A stretch of 42,998 nucleotides of DNA from Verrucomicrobiota bacterium (GTDB lineage Bacteria; Verrucomicrobiota; Verrucomicrobiia; Chthoniobacterales; UBA10450). The stretch is taken from positions 1 through 42,998 of the forward strand of contig QHPX01000088.1 in NCBI GenBank assembly GCA_003219195.1. The letters run 5' to 3'. Both the position numbers and the translations under genes were made by a program. Positions 15,617 through 26,283 of this stretch are shown here, piece by piece. Numbering within the stretch: position 1 is the stretch's first letter; each line of letters opens with the position of its first letter. The notes beneath the pieces are model-generated. The model did not search any database, had not been told where the DNA came from, and was given only the letters and a program-made list of their open reading frames with translations.

Positions 15617-18376
15617 TCAGTGCTCGAGCACACTCACCGCCGCCCGCTGCAGATGTCTTTGGAGCGTGGCGATGCGTTGTGAATCGGTGATTTTGCTCCG
15701 AGTGGAGCAGTCAGCGACATAAAAAGTGTCGATAGCCGCTCCATTCTGCGTGCTGATGCGCGAGAGCGCAATGGAAACGCCTTCGCGGTCGAGGCACGCG
15801 AGAAGATCGTAGAGCAAGCCGAGACGGTCCGGCGTTTGAATTTGGATGAGCGTGTAAGTGGGATGTGCCCTGTTATCCATCCCGATGCGAGTGGGAAATT
15901 CTATTTCCTGCACAAGACGATGTCGGCTTTGACCCCTCGCCTTTTCCATTAACTGCCCAAAATCGAAGTCCACGCTCTCGAGCGCGGCATGCAAGGTTTT
16001 TTCGACCAGCTCAAGCTCCGCCTTGTCGGTAACCGCGCGCGCTCTTGTGTCGCAAACTCGAAAAATGTCGAGAACGACGTTGTCTCCGCGGGAAAAAATG
16101 TCCGCGCTCAAGATATTAATTGGGACGACCGAAAACGAGCCGGCGATTTTGGCCAGCAGTTGTTCGCGGTCCCAGGTGCAGAAGCTGACGATGCTGTGAC
16201 CCTGCTCGGGAAAAGCTTTCCAGTTGATCGCCGGAGCCAACGGCTGGTCGCCCCGAAGGGATACATTCTCGAGAAATCCGCGAAAAAGTTCAAGATGCCC
16301 GACAATTTCGGGAACGTTGAAAGCGCGAAAATAATTGTCCGGCATGAAGTCAAAGTGCGCTTCAATCTCCTCCCCATAATCGCGGGGAAGATTATCGGCG
16401 ATGGAGCGTTGCAGGCTTTCACGCCCGATTTTTGTTTGTTCGTAGTAGGATTTTTGGTCGGCGAGGTATTGCGAAGTCGCATCGAAGAGTTGCCAGACGA
16501 GCGATTCCTTCCAGTCCGACCATGCTTCCGCGCTCGTGCCCTGGCCGTCAGCCAAAGTGAGGAGCATCAGTGTATTCAAGTTCTTCTGATCCCTCACGAT
16601 GTTGCCCAACTCCACCACCGTGGCTGGATCATCGAGATTTCTCTGTTGCGCAATATTGGAGAGCGTGAGGTGATGGTCGACGAGAAGAATAAGGGATTTG
16701 CGCTGCTCGGAAGACAACTGAAGACGCGTTGCGACGCGCTGGGCAAAAAGCGCGCTCGCTTCGGAGTGCGGCCGCGCCCCCACTGCTTTGCCCGTGTCAT
16801 GCAAAAGCAGCGCCAGGTAAAGAATAAAAGGATCGTCAAGTCGCTCAAAGAGCTTCCGATACGAAACCAGTTTCGGATCAGCCGTCTGCGCCAGCGCGTC
16901 GAGTTTGTCGATGCAAACCAGTGTGTGCTCGTCCGCCGTGTAACGGTGACGAAACTCGTGTTGCACAAGGCAGGTCAGTTGGCCAAACTCGGGAATGTAG
17001 CGTCCGAGGAAATCCACGCGATGCATCATTCGAAGGACGCGTCCCACTTCCCCCTTTTGCGATAGGATCGTCTTAAAGACTTCGCGCGGGGCTTTGGCAT
17101 ATTGATATGTACGCGTGATTTGCCTGAGACTTCGGTTAAGCAAGTCCGCCAGGTCCGGACTAACATCCAGAGCGCGCTGCTGCGCGAGCTGAAACACGTG
17201 CATCATCTGCGCCGGGTCTTTGTGAAAGAGATCGCGTTGATCGGTGTTGAGTTGTCCATTGCGAATGAAAAGCGGCCCAACCCGCGTCTCGTCGCTGCGC
17301 ACCAACGGCAGAAAACTGAAAAGGGAACGTGTTCTTTCCGTGGCCCGTCCGCTCGCAAATTGTTCTGTGATCCGCTCCGTCACGCGAAAAATGTTTCGTG
17401 TGTGCTCATAGTACTCCCGCATGAGCGCCTCGCTTCGGAGCTGCCCCCGCTCCGAGGAATAGTTCAAGCGTTTTGCGATCTGCTCCTGCATATTAAGATG
17501 CAGAAAGTCTGTGGCCCGCCCCGTCGCGTAGTGCAGATCCGTACGAATGCGAAGAAGGAAATCGCAAGCCCGCTCGATCCGGCGCTGATCGGATTCGCTC
17601 AACCAATCTTTTCCGACAAGGTGAGTCGTCGTCAGGGCGCCTTCCTTGAAATAAGTCATCCAGAGCAGATTTTGATAATCGCGCAAACCACCGCATCCGC
17701 TTTTCAGGTGTGGCTCTTGCATATAAACGCTGTCGCCAAATTTTTTGTGGCGCGCGATTTGGTCCTGCATCCGCATCTCGACGTAGCGCCGCTCATTGCC
17801 GGCCACACATTTTGAGCGGAATTGGTCTCGAAATTCTCGCGCCAGCTCGGCATCTCCCGCCAGATAACGCGACTCGAGCATTGAGGTTTTTGTGCGCATG
17901 TCGCGATTGGCCTGGGTGATGGCCTCCTTAATCGAGCGCGTGGAATGACCGACCTTGAAACCGATATCCCAGAGCAAATAGAGAATTTGCTCAACGATTT
18001 GCTCGAGGTAGGGCGGGACTTTTCCGGCGCTTTTGTCATGCAAGAGCATGACGTCGACATCGCTAAAAGGATTGAGCTCTCCCCGGCCATACCCGCCAAG
18101 CGCGATAAGGGCGAGCCGCAGCTTTGCCTTCTCCTCGCTCCCCGCTGAGGCGGTCGCAGCGGTGAAAACGTGTCGCAATAGAACATCGACTAGATCGGCC
18201 CGTCGCGCGCAAATTTCACGGCCACCACCACCAGCCTGGTGTTTCAGGCGCAATCGATGTTCTTCGATCTTCAGAAATTTTCTGTAGAACGGAAGGACTT
18301 CCGTCGGACGTCTTGCGCCGGTGGCGGCGAGTTGGTTCTCGGCGTGCGCCAGAACTTGTTCGAGATGGCGAGACAT
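15617..18376 (-). CDS. glnD: [Protein-PII] uridylyltransferase/uridylyl-removing enzyme
   Basis: 919 residues, close to normal GlnD length. Domains in order: nucleotidyltransferase with GGYGRGELNPFSDVDVMLLHD, the GlnD/PII helical linker (ESRYLAGDAELAREF), an HD phosphohydrolase domain with LLLHDTGKAVGARPHSE and VDHHLTLSN, and two C-terminal ACT domains (from about 740; second TLIQIQTPDRLGLLYDLLACLDREGVS). The first domain uridylylates PII under nitrogen limitation, the HD domain removes UMP, and ACT domains sense glutamine. Next gene is an NtrC-type regulator 99 bp upstream, fitting nitrogen control. No PII gene (glnB/glnK) is in the window. Confidence 0.95.
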   Translation of the reverse strand: MSRHLEQVLAHAENQLAATGARRPTEVLPFYRKFLKIEEHRLRLKHQAGGGGREICARRADLVDVLLRHVFTAATASAGSEEKAKLRLALIALGGYGRGELNPFSDVDVMLLHDKSAGKVPPYLEQIVEQILYLLWDIGFKVGHSTRSIKEAITQANRDMRTKTSMLESRYLAGDAELAREFRDQFRSKCVAGNERRYVEMRMQDQIARHKKFGDSVYMQEPHLKSGCGGLRDYQNLLWMTYFKEGALTTTHLVGKDWLSESDQRRIERACDFLLRIRTDLHYATGRATDFLHLNMQEQIAKRLNYSSERGQLRSEALMREYYEHTRNIFRVTERITEQFASGRATERTRSLFSFLPLVRSDETRVGPLFIRNGQLNTDQRDLFHKDPAQMMHVFQLAQQRALDVSPDLADLLNRSLRQITRTYQYAKAPREVFKTILSQKGEVGRVLRMMHRVDFLGRYIPEFGQLTCLVQHEFRHRYTADEHTLVCIDKLDALAQTADPKLVSYRKLFERLDDPFILYLALLLHDTGKAVGARPHSEASALFAQRVATRLQLSSEQRKSLILLVDHHLTLSNIAQQRNLDDPATVVELGNIVRDQKNLNTLMLLTLADGQGTSAEAWSDWKESLVWQLFDATSQYLADQKSYYEQTKIGRESLQRSIADNLPRDYGEEIEAHFDFMPDNYFRAFNVPEIVGHLELFRGFLENVSLRGDQPLAPAINWKAFPEQGHSIVSFCTWDREQLLAKIAGSFSVVPINILSADIFSRGDNVVLDIFRVCDTRARAVTDKAELELVEKTLHAALESVDFDFGQLMEKARGQSRHRLVQEIEFPTRIGMDNRAHPTYTLIQIQTPDRLGLLYDLLACLDREGVSIALSRISTQNGAAIDTFYVADCSTRSKITDSQRIATLQRHLQRAAVSVLEH

Positions 18377-18382
18377 GGTGAT

Positions 18383-18392
18383 TGTCGATCTT
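18383..18392 (-). repeat. Intergenic copy of the 10-mer AAGATCGACA
   Basis: One of the copies lying between genes, 7 bp before the glnD start. Outside coding constraint here. Confidence 0.85.
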
Positions 18393-18475
18393 AGCGCGGG
18401 ATGTTCTCACCGCCAACGAAGGCGTCGAGGCGGGGGCCTAAGGCGGCTGACAGAGTCTACACGCAATCGACTTCG

Positions 18476-19870
18476 TCACAGCTCGATCGCGTAACGCTTC
18501 ATTTTATTGTAAAGCGTCGGCCGCTGGATGCCGAGAAGCTGGGCGGCTTTCTTCTTGTTCCCATGACATTGCGCGAGCGCCTGAAGAATTGTGTTCCGCT
18601 CCATGTCATCCAGGGTCTGCACGCCGGCTCGCTGCGCAATTCCGCGCTCGGTCTGCTGCAGCGCGTTGGGCAACTGTAATTCTGTGGGCAACTCTTTCAC
18701 ACCAATCAGATTGTGCCGCGCCAGGACCACCGCGTACTCCATTGCATTCTGCAATTCGCGCACGTTACCTGGCCAGGCGTAGTCGAGCAATTTCTCGAAA
18801 GCATCCGGCGCGATCGTTGGCTCGGGTTTGCCCAGTTGCTGCGCGAATTGTTTCACAAACGAAGCGACCAATGGCGGAATATCCTGTTTTCGTTCTCGTA
18901 GCGGCGGCACTTCGATCTGAAATGTATTGAGCCGATAATACAAATCCGAGCGCAGGCGATTCTCGGCGAGCGCTTGTGCCACGGGTCGATTGGTCGCGGC
19001 GATAACGCGGAAATCGGCCTTGAGCGTGCGCGTGCTGCCCAGCGGCCGGTACTCGCGCTCCTGCAACACGCGCAAAAAACGCGTCTGCAAATCCGCTGGC
19101 ATATCGGAAATCTCATCGAGAAACAAAGTGCCTCCACCGGCCGCGGCGATCATTCCCGGAAAATCGTTCATCGCGCCGGTGAACGCCCCTTTTACATAGC
19201 CAAAGAGTTCCCCCTCGATCATCGTCTGTGGAAATGCGGCGCAGTTGAGCTTTACCATCGGTTTGGCAGCGCGACGGCTGCGCGTGTGGATCACATTGGC
19301 GATTACTTCTTTGCCCGTCCCGCTTTCCCCCGTGATTAAGACATTTGCTTCCGAAGGCGCCATCGCTTCGATCAGTTCGTCGATCTCTTGCATCACCTTG
19401 CTTTTAAAAACAGGAGCCAGCCGCGTCTCGGCAATTTCAAGACGCTTCTCCAGTTGTTCTGTTTTCTGCCGCAGTTCTTTCGTCTCGCGGAGAAGCAATT
19501 CCTTTTCCAAAGCTTTCTCGACCAAACTGAGCAACTCTTCTGGCGCGTACGGTTTGCTGATGAAATGAAAAGCACCGCGCTTGATCGACTCGATCGCGTT
19601 GCTCAAGGAATCGTGCGCCGTCAAAATGATGACTTGGGTCCCTGGAGACTCAGCTTTGATTTGATCGAGTGTTTGCAGCCCTTCCGCGTCGGGTAGCTGT
19701 AGATCAAGCAAAACCAGGTCAGGCGACTTCGTCTTCAACAATCGAAGGCCGTGCGAAGCGGTGCCGGAAGTCTCAACCTGGTAACCGTAGCGGCCGAGAA
19801 GCGCCTCCAGCGTGAAGAGGATCGGCCGCTCATCGTCAATGATGAGAATTCGGCGCTGCGCTGTTGTCAT
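18476..19870 (-). CDS. NtrC-family sigma-54 dependent response regulator
   Basis: 464 residues. Receiver domain with acidic pair DDE near residue 12-14, phospho-acceptor Asp56 in LVLLDLQLP, and Lys in FISKPYAPEE. Then a coiled linker, the sigma-54 AAA+ domain with GESGTGKE (Walker A), GYVKGAFTGAMND (sigma-54 contact GAFTGA), GGTLFLDEIS (Walker B) and an intact arginine region, and a Fis-type HTH (KKKAAQLLGIQRPTLYNKMKRY). It lies just downstream of a histidine kinase gene and ahead of glnD, suggesting a nitrogen or envelope-stress response, but the target set cannot be told. Confidence 0.92.
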   Translation of the reverse strand: MTTAQRRILIIDDERPILFTLEALLGRYGYQVETSGTASHGLRLLKTKSPDLVLLDLQLPDAEGLQTLDQIKAESPGTQVIILTAHDSLSNAIESIKRGAFHFISKPYAPEELLSLVEKALEKELLLRETKELRQKTEQLEKRLEIAETRLAPVFKSKVMQEIDELIEAMAPSEANVLITGESGTGKEVIANVIHTRSRRAAKPMVKLNCAAFPQTMIEGELFGYVKGAFTGAMNDFPGMIAAAGGGTLFLDEISDMPADLQTRFLRVLQEREYRPLGSTRTLKADFRVIAATNRPVAQALAENRLRSDLYYRLNTFQIEVPPLRERKQDIPPLVASFVKQFAQQLGKPEPTIAPDAFEKLLDYAWPGNVRELQNAMEYAVVLARHNLIGVKELPTELQLPNALQQTERGIAQRAGVQTLDDMERNTILQALAQCHGNKKKAAQLLGIQRPTLYNKMKRYAIEL

Positions 19871-19948
19871 GGAGATGATGCTCGCGCCAAACCCGTTTGC
19901 GGTTGACCGCTGTTAGAATTGGTCGGTTCAAGATTCAGGCCCAATACT

Positions 19949-20671
19949 TCAACCCTCTTTTGCGGACAAAGGCAACGTAATTGTCGTGACCAGAACCGAT
20001 TCCGTTGGATCATAATGGGCGCGCAACTTGCCGCCGTGAGCTTCGACAATAATGCGCGCAAGATTTAGTCCAAGTCCATAATGACCGGGACTGATCTCCC
20101 GAAGCGGTTTGCGTCCCCAGTTTTCGGTAGATAATTCGAATCGCGATTTTGGCTCGCGAAGCGTGAAGACAAATCGGTCATTGTCGATCTGCGCGATGAC
20201 ACCGAGCGTACCTTTGCCACGCGCATGTCGAAAAGCGTTGTTGAAAAGTTCGATGAACGCCTGCTGCAGCAGTTGCGGATCGACCTCGAGGATGGTCCCG
20301 CTCAAGTGGACGTCCCAACTGATGGCCGTACTCTCCTGCGGGAAATCAGTCGCGACCTTCTTGCGCAGGTCCTCCATAAAATCCGCGGCTCCATAAAGCA
20401 TGAATTCCGTTTTAATCTGACCCAATCCCGCGGACACCTTCTGCAAAATCGTGGTCGGCCCAGAGAGCGCTTCGCGCAACCGTTTGATCTCGGCCTTGAT
20501 TTCCGCATCCGCGGTTAACTCGCCGATATAGGCGCTTTGCAGCTCGGCTGCGTTCAAATGATTGCGCAGATCGTGACTCAATTGCCGAACGAACCGCACG
20601 ATATCGATCCACGGAACACTTAACGAATCACCTTGGTTCTCGGGGCCCGCGCTTGCCATAGTTCGGCGCAA
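19949..20671 (-). CDS. Short sensor histidine kinase (HisKA/HATPase), no sensor domain
   Basis: 240 residues, far shorter than most kinases. H box RQLSHDLRNHLNAAEL with the phospho-His, N box ELFNNAFRHARGKG, G box region GHYGLGLNLARIIVEAHGGKL. There is no PAS, HAMP or membrane segment, so it is a cytosolic NtrB-like core that must sense through a partner protein, perhaps PII. The usual DxGxG D box is unclear (REPKSRF occupies that place), so activity may be modified. The NtrC-type regulator follows by 78 bp. Start ATG 20671 or 20659. Confidence 0.8.
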   Translation of the reverse strand: MRRTMASAGPENQGDSLSVPWIDIVRFVRQLSHDLRNHLNAAELQSAYIGELTADAEIKAEIKRLREALSGPTTILQKVSAGLGQIKTEFMLYGAADFMEDLRKKVATDFPQESTAISWDVHLSGTILEVDPQLLQQAFIELFNNAFRHARGKGTLGVIAQIDNDRFVFTLREPKSRFELSTENWGRKPLREISPGHYGLGLNLARIIVEAHGGKLRAHYDPTESVLVTTITLPLSAKEG

Positions 20672-20680
20672 AAGTTATCG

Positions 20681-22258
20681 CTATTCTCGGAGTGAAAACG
20701 TCTCATCGCCCGGCTGTTCGCCTTCGGCAACCCGGATATGCGAATCATTGCCCGCCAGATGACGCAGAACGTGAAACACGTCTTCGGGATCGCCGTCGAT
20801 GGCGCGGGCAATTTCTTCGGACGTTTTCCCGGCGGCGGCGCTAAGGTTTTCACGCACCTGTTTTTGCAGCTGCAACAATTTTGTCGCCGCCTTTTTCCCT
20901 GCCTCCACTCCAGGCTGATGGTAAGCATTGATGTTGACGAGGGATCCATAAAAACCGACCGCGCGCTCGTAGAGCGCGATCAATGCTCCGACGTTAAACG
21001 CGTTCACTTCCGGGATGCTCATCGTGATCGATTCACGGCCGCTCTCATACAGTGCACTGCGTGTCCCGCGCAGGAATCCCTGAAGATAATCGCCGCTGGT
21101 AATGCCGTCCTCCACTTCGAAGGCTATACCATGTCGATCTTTGCGAACTTCGATGAAAGTGACGAAGAAATTCAAAACACCGTCGCGCAATTGCTGGAGG
21201 TAAGCGTGCTGATCGGTCGACCCTTTGTTCCCGTAAACGGCGATGCCTTGATGAACGACGTTTCCATCAAGGTCTTTTTCTTTGCCTAACGATTCCATCA
21301 CGAGTTGCTGCAAATATTTGCTGAACAAGGCCAGCCGATCCTTATACGGCAAAATGACCATGTCTTTTTCGCCACGACCGTTGCCAGCGTAGTACCACAT
21401 CAACGCCAGAAGCATCGCTGCGTTCTGCGCGATATCGGGCACACGCGTCCGTTCGTCCATGGCCGCGGCCCCTGATAGGAAGTTGTCGATATTAAAACCT
21501 TCGAGCGCCATCGGCACGAGCCCAACCGCGCTCATGACGGAGGTTCGTCCGCCAATCCAATCGTGCATCGGGAAACGCGCCAGCCATCCATTTTTCGTCG
21601 CGTATTTGTCCAGGTCGCTGCCCGCGCCGGTCACCGCGACCGCGTGTCTGCCGAATTGAAACCCCTTCGCTTTGAATTTTGCTTCCGCTTCCAACATCCC
21701 GTTGCGCGTTTCCTTCGTGCCGCCAGACTTCGAAACGACGATCACGAGCGTCCGCCCAAGTTCTTTGTCCATCTTGCCGCAGACCCGATCGAAACCATCG
21801 GGATCAGTGTTGTCGAAAAAATAAATGTCCATCGGATCGCGCGGTGATCCGAGTGCGTCGGCCACGAATTGCGGTCCGAGCGCCGAGCCGCCGATCCCGA
21901 TGAGGAGGATGTGTTCAAAGCGTTTTCCATTTTTGGCCGCGATTTTTCCGGCATGAACATCCGCCGCAAAGCTTTTGATGCGTTTGTTCGTCTCTTCGAT
22001 ATCGGCGCGCAGTTGCTTGTTCGGTGCCAGTGCCGGATTGCGCAACCAATAATGACCGACCATTCGCTTTTCATCCGGATTGGCGATCGCTCCCGCCTCG
22101 AGCTCCCGCATCGCGGCAAACGCCTTGTCGATCTTGGGCTGCATTTTCTCGAAAAAATCGTCCGGAAACTTCATCCGGCTAATGTCGATGGAAAAATCGA
22201 GCTTGTCGTAGCGGAGAAAATATCGCTGGAAACGTTGCCAGAGCGAGGAGGAAGCCAT
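20681..22258 (-). CDS. pgi: Glucose-6-phosphate isomerase
   Basis: 525 residues from ATG 22258. The first half of the SIS fold has [33 protein letters not shown] and [16 protein letters not shown]; the second half has [27 protein letters not shown], matching the Pgi signature with the conserved Gly-Asn-Lys-Gly-Ser-Thr-Asp-Gln-His, and the later QPGVEAGKK. It converts glucose-6-phosphate to fructose-6-phosphate in the cytosol. It sits 9 bp before the kinase gene, so may be co-transcribed. The frame stays open further upstream, but [13 protein letters not shown] at 22258 fits family starts better. Confidence 0.93.
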   Translation of the reverse strand: MASSSLWQRFQRYFLRYDKLDFSIDISRMKFPDDFFEKMQPKIDKAFAAMRELEAGAIANPDEKRMVGHYWLRNPALAPNKQLRADIEETNKRIKSFAADVHAGKIAAKNGKRFEHILLIGIGGSALGPQFVADALGSPRDPMDIYFFDNTDPDGFDRVCGKMDKELGRTLVIVVSKSGGTKETRNGMLEAEAKFKAKGFQFGRHAVAVTGAGSDLDKYATKNGWLARFPMHDWIGGRTSVMSAVGLVPMALEGFNIDNFLSGAAAMDERTRVPDIAQNAAMLLALMWYYAGNGRGEKDMVILPYKDRLALFSKYLQQLVMESLGKEKDLDGNVVHQGIAVYGNKGSTDQHAYLQQLRDGVLNFFVTFIEVRKDRHGIAFEVEDGITSGDYLQGFLRGTRSALYESGRESITMSIPEVNAFNVGALIALYERAVGFYGSLVNINAYHQPGVEAGKKAATKLLQLQKQVRENLSAAAGKTSEEIARAIDGDPEDVFHVLRHLAGNDSHIRVAEGEQPGDETFSLRE

Positions 22259-22292
22259 GATTAAGCTAACCGCAGTGGGCGCCTTGAAACAA

Positions 22293-24608
22293 CTATCGTG
22301 ACGGTGTCGGTTGTTTTCTGGGAACGGCGTTTGACCGAATCGGCACTTCCTCTTGCGAGGCAACTTCATATTCCGACTTCGGTACGCCGATGAGCCAATG
22401 ATCAAACCAGCCGACAATATTTTCCAATCGCTCGATGCGATGCCACGGTTGGCCAGAACGCGAAAGCTCGTGCGATTCATTGGGAAAACGCACCATCACG
22501 GTCGGGACCTTGCGGAACTTTAGCGCGCGGAACATTTCTTCCCCGCCTGCGCCCGGTGGTGTGCGGAAATCGGACTCGCCGAGAATGAACATCATCGGTG
22601 TCTTCACATTCTTGATGTAGGTGAGCGGCGAGCGCGCCTTGAATTCCTGCTCGGCGTCAAACGGCGGCGCTTTGAACCACGTCGGCTGAAAGAGAGTAAG
22701 GTCGGCCGTGTACCACCAGTTCATCCAACTGGCGATGTCGCGTTGCGAAACAGCTGCGGCGAACCGCGTCGTTTGTCCTACCACCCAGTTGGTAAGCAAT
22801 CCGCCGCCGCTCCCGCCGGTCACGCCCAGTTTGTTCTTGTCGATGTAACCGCGCCGAATCACCTCATCTACTCCGGCCATCAAATCTTTGTAATCGTCGC
22901 CCGGATAATGGTACTGAATCACGTTGCCAAAATCCTGACCGTAGGTGGTGCTGCCACGCGGATTCGGATAGAGCACGACATAACCTTTCGCGGCCATCCA
23001 CTGGAACTCGTGTTCGAAGATATATCCATAGGCTGCATGCGGTCCACCGTGAATGTTCAGGATGAGCGGATATTTTTTCGCAGGATTAAAGTCGGGTGGT
23101 TTCTGCACCCACGCCTGGATGCTTTTGCCGTCAAAGCTCCTGTAAGAAACTTCTTCCGGCTCGGTCAGGTTGAGCTGTGAAAAAAGTTTCTCATTGATGT
23201 TGGTCAACTGCGCGGGCTCGCCGCTGCCAGTGTGCAAGATGAACAAATCATTGATGTGCGTAGGCGTGGATACCGTGTAGATAATTCTCGAGCCATCGGT
23301 CGACGCGCGAAAATTTCCGACCGCTTGGTTACCGTGCGTCAGATCGGTTGACGCGCCGGTAGTGACGTCGAACGACGCGAGAATCGTCTCACCCTCTTTT
23401 CCATAAACCTCAATCAAATTGCGTCCGTCTGGAGTCCACAGCGGAACGTTCCGACCGCCGGCGCGCGGGGCCGCATTATCGCCAAAAACGCCGGAGCCCA
23501 CGTCATAGTCAAACTTGGCGGTGACATTACGCGGTTTCGCATTTGGCGAAAGATCGACAATCCACAAGTCGGGCTGCGTGTATGATGTGATTGGCTGCGT
23601 TGTCGAGGCAACAAAGGCTATTTGCTTGCCGTCCGGATTGAGCGACAAGTCGCCCACCTCCATGTCGATCGTGTTCAGCTTCGTCGGAGTTCCGCCGTTT
23701 ATGCCGATGGAGTAGAGCTCGCTCTTTGGCAGTTCGTAATACGGCTCGTCCACCCGTAGCGACGTGAAGTAAATCTGCGCGCTGTCTTTTGCCCACATCA
23801 CGTTGCCTTCGTCGAACCCGCCGAAAGTAAGTTGTCGCGGCTGCACTTTTTCCTCCGCGCTGCGCGGGGCCCGCACCACCCAGATATGCTGCCTGCGCTT
23901 CGGGTCGGCATACCCTTCGTTGTCCTCCCGATACACAGCACGCGTGATCACGTGAATGTCGCTCTCGTGTTCAGCCTCGGCTTCTACTTTCTTTGCGGCC
24001 TTCTCGCCTTCATTCCTGGCCGGGCCGCTTTTCTCCGCCGATTTCTTTGAAGGTTCGGTTGAAGGCGAGGGAGGAATTTCGCTCACCGCCTTTTTCAATT
24101 CCTCTTCCTTGCGCTTTTTCTTTTCCTGTTTTGCCAGATCATCCGCATTCGTGTCGCTCGTGAACGCAATCGATTTTCCATCCGGCGACCACACAGGATT
24201 GCCTGCACCTTTTGGCAAATCGGTGAACGAAAACGAATCGCCGCCGGCCATCGGCAAGATCGACAATTGAGAAAACTCCGGCTTGCCGTCCTTTTCGGTC
24301 GTGCGCAGGAAAAGCAGATACTTCCCGTCCGGCGACCAGCGCGGCGCTGAATCGTGGTCGCCTTTGGTCAATTGATGCGGCTCTTCTCCAGCGGCTGTCG
24401 GCACCGACCAGATCGAAGTGTTATAACCTTCCTTCTTTTCGTTCACCGTCACGCGCACAAAGGCAACCCGGGATCCATCCGGGGAGACTTGCGGATCGCC
24501 GATCCAGACGAATTCCCAAAGATCTTTCTCGGTAATGTTTCGTTTTTGGGCGAAGACGCTGCCGATGCCGGCAACGAAAACAACCAGGTAGGTTACGGTT
24601 AAGCGCAT
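22293..24608 (-). CDS. Secreted S9 family peptidase (prolyl oligopeptidase/acylaminoacyl type)
   Basis: 771 residues. Signal peptide [21 protein letters not shown] seven-bladed WD40-like/TolB propeller ([48 protein letters not shown]) narrows access to the active site. The C-terminal alpha/beta hydrolase has [11 protein letters not shown], the nucleophile elbow [14 protein letters not shown], a catalytic Asp in GESDFRTPP and catalytic His in [11 protein letters not shown]: a full triad. A charged lysine-rich insert (about 160-225) is unusually long. It likely cleaves short peptides in the periplasm. It is 34 bp upstream of pgi. Confidence 0.9.
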   Translation of the reverse strand: MRLTVTYLVVFVAGIGSVFAQKRNITEKDLWEFVWIGDPQVSPDGSRVAFVRVTVNEKKEGYNTSIWSVPTAAGEEPHQLTKGDHDSAPRWSPDGKYLLFLRTTEKDGKPEFSQLSILPMAGGDSFSFTDLPKGAGNPVWSPDGKSIAFTSDTNADDLAKQEKKKRKEEELKKAVSEIPPSPSTEPSKKSAEKSGPARNEGEKAAKKVEAEAEHESDIHVITRAVYREDNEGYADPKRRQHIWVVRAPRSAEEKVQPRQLTFGGFDEGNVMWAKDSAQIYFTSLRVDEPYYELPKSELYSIGINGGTPTKLNTIDMEVGDLSLNPDGKQIAFVASTTQPITSYTQPDLWIVDLSPNAKPRNVTAKFDYDVGSGVFGDNAAPRAGGRNVPLWTPDGRNLIEVYGKEGETILASFDVTTGASTDLTHGNQAVGNFRASTDGSRIIYTVSTPTHINDLFILHTGSGEPAQLTNINEKLFSQLNLTEPEEVSYRSFDGKSIQAWVQKPPDFNPAKKYPLILNIHGGPHAAYGYIFEHEFQWMAAKGYVVLYPNPRGSTTYGQDFGNVIQYHYPGDDYKDLMAGVDEVIRRGYIDKNKLGVTGGSGGGLLTNWVVGQTTRFAAAVSQRDIASWMNWWYTADLTLFQPTWFKAPPFDAEQEFKARSPLTYIKNVKTPMMFILGESDFRTPPGAGGEEMFRALKFRKVPTVMVRFPNESHELSRSGQPWHRIERLENIVGWFDHWLIGVPKSEYEVASQEEVPIRSNAVPRKQPTPSR

Positions 24609-24717
24609 AAGTTTTCTTTAATCAAATGACGAAGTCAAAAATCAAAAATACGAGATCGACATCCATTTCATTCATTCAGGCTTTCGAGCTTTGTCATTTG
24701 GATTTGGTCATTATCCG
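24608..24717. repeat. Intergenic low-complexity inverted repeat between icd and S9 peptidase
   Basis: A motif like CAAATGACGAAG near 24624 recurs inverted as CTTTGTCATTTG near 24699, with GAGATCGACA (one mismatch to the 10-mer) near 24652 inside. Similar CAAATGAC-rich repeats are, from memory, scattered in verrucomicrobial genomes. The weak arms could form a stem-loop ending icd transcription. Confidence 0.45.
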
Positions 24718-26028
24718 TCACATGTGCTCGATGACGTTGTCGCCGAACTGCGAGCATTTGATCTCCGTCGCACCATCCATGAGGCGCGCGAAATCGTAAG
24801 TGACGCGCTTGCTCGCAATCGCGCCGTTTAGACCTTTGAGAATAAGATCGGCGGCTTCTGTCCAGTTCATGTAGCGGAACATCATTTCCCCCGACAGGAT
24901 GACGGAGCCGGGATTCACTTTGTCCTGATTTGCGTACTTCGGCGCCGTGCCATGCGTCGCTTCGAAAACGGCGTGGCCGGTGATGTAATTGATGTTGCCA
25001 CCAGGTGCGATGCCGATTCCGCCGACTTGTGCGGCGAGCGCGTCGCTCAAGTAATCGCCGTTCAAGTTTAGGGTGGCAATAACGTCGAAATCTTCCGGCC
25101 GCGTCAGGACTTGCTGTAGTGTGATATCTGCGATCGCATCTTTGATTATGATGCCAGCGCCCGGTTTGCCCATTGGAATCTCGCACCACGGGCCGCCGTC
25201 GATTTCTTCCGCGCCGAAATAACTTTTCGCGATCTCGTAGCCCCAATCACGAAACGCGCCTTCGGTGAATTTCATGATGTTACCTTTGTGCACGAGGGTT
25301 ACGCTCTTGCGCTGGTTTAGGATCGCGTAACTGATCGCGCTGTGGATCAAGCGCACGCTGCCGTGCCGGCTGACCGGTTTGATCCCAAGACCGACCATGA
25401 CATTATCTTTCTCCGGCGCGCCCACTTTTTCCCAAAAGTCCGCCGCCTTCTCGCGTGTGCCGAACCGGATCTTGTCGAATTCTTTGGGAAATTCTTTGGC
25501 AAAAAAATCGAGGATCTTCTGCGACTCGGGAGTCCCGGCCGCATATTCGATTCCAGCGTAAATGTCCTCCGTGTTCTCGCGAAAAATCACCATGTTCACC
25601 TTTTCCGGATGCTTCACGGGCGAGGGGACACCTTTGAAATACTGGATCGGCCGCAAACAGACGAAAAGATCGAGAAGCTGACGGAGCGCGACGTTGAGCG
25701 AGCGAATGCCGCCCCCAACTGGGGTCGTGAGCGGACCTTTAATGCCGACTAAAAATTCGCGGAATGCTTCGATCGTGTCGTCTGGCAACCAATTGTCGAA
25801 CCTGTCCTTGGCCGCCTGACCGGCGAAAACTTCGAACCATGAGATTTTCCTTTTGCCAGAGTACGCTTTTTCAACCGCTGCATCAAAGACGCGGACGCTT
25901 GCCGCCCAAATATCCGGCCCGGTCCCGTCCCCGCGGATGAACGGGATAATTGGCCGATCCGGCACGTTTAATTTGTCGGTTCTTGAAATTTTCTCGCCGG
26001 CTGGCGGCGCGATGTCGTTGTACGGCAT
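24718..26028 (-). CDS. icd: Isocitrate dehydrogenase (NADP-type)
   Basis: 436 residues from ATG 26028. Family marks: [38 protein letters not shown] with the substrate-binding SxN-R pattern, [48 protein letters not shown]-type segment, [10 protein letters not shown]. This is the homodimeric bacterial NADP enzyme of about 45-48 kDa, converting isocitrate to 2-oxoglutarate; 2-oxoglutarate is also the nitrogen signal read by PII. An ATG at 26058 would add ten residues, but [13 protein letters not shown] fits better. Confidence 0.92.
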   Translation of the reverse strand: MPYNDIAPPAGEKISRTDKLNVPDRPIIPFIRGDGTGPDIWAASVRVFDAAVEKAYSGKRKISWFEVFAGQAAKDRFDNWLPDDTIEAFREFLVGIKGPLTTPVGGGIRSLNVALRQLLDLFVCLRPIQYFKGVPSPVKHPEKVNMVIFRENTEDIYAGIEYAAGTPESQKILDFFAKEFPKEFDKIRFGTREKAADFWEKVGAPEKDNVMVGLGIKPVSRHGSVRLIHSAISYAILNQRKSVTLVHKGNIMKFTEGAFRDWGYEIAKSYFGAEEIDGGPWCEIPMGKPGAGIIIKDAIADITLQQVLTRPEDFDVIATLNLNGDYLSDALAAQVGGIGIAPGGNINYITGHAVFEATHGTAPKYANQDKVNPGSVILSGEMMFRYMNWTEAADLILKGLNGAIASKRVTYDFARLMDGATEIKCSQFGDNVIEHM

Positions 26029-26124
26029 AACGGTTGAATCTATCGACCGGGCGTCCACGGTGCAAAATAATCCGGCGTTGTCCGAAATCGGCCGCTCTCT
26101 AAATACTGAAGCTCTCGAACAATG

Positions 26125-26196
26125 CAGCGCGTACGGGAGTCGAACCCGTGCACCAGCCTTGAGAGGGCTGTGTCCTAACCACTAGACGAACGCGCC
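26125..26196 (-). tRNA. tRNA-Glu (anticodon CTC)
   Basis: Complement reads GGCGCGTTCGTCTAGTGGTT, with anticodon loop CTCTCAA, T arm CGGG-TTCGACT-CCCG, and acceptor GGCGCGT/ACGCGCT with discriminator G. CCA not encoded. Between icd and a small secreted-protein gene. Confidence 0.9.
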
Positions 26197-26283
26197 GTTG
26201 TCGCGCCAATGATCTTAAAGGCACGGTTCTCTGTCGGCAAGCCGGTCTTCCCAAGCGTGACGATCGATTGAATACCGAGCGTA

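Noticed and set aside
15989-17065. Long open frame opposite glnD
   Set aside because: It shadows the glnD coding frame on the other strand; no domain, and glnD is full length and well conserved.
20109-22264. Several plus-strand frames opposite the kinase and pgi genes
   Set aside because: All are shadows of minus-strand genes that show clear families.
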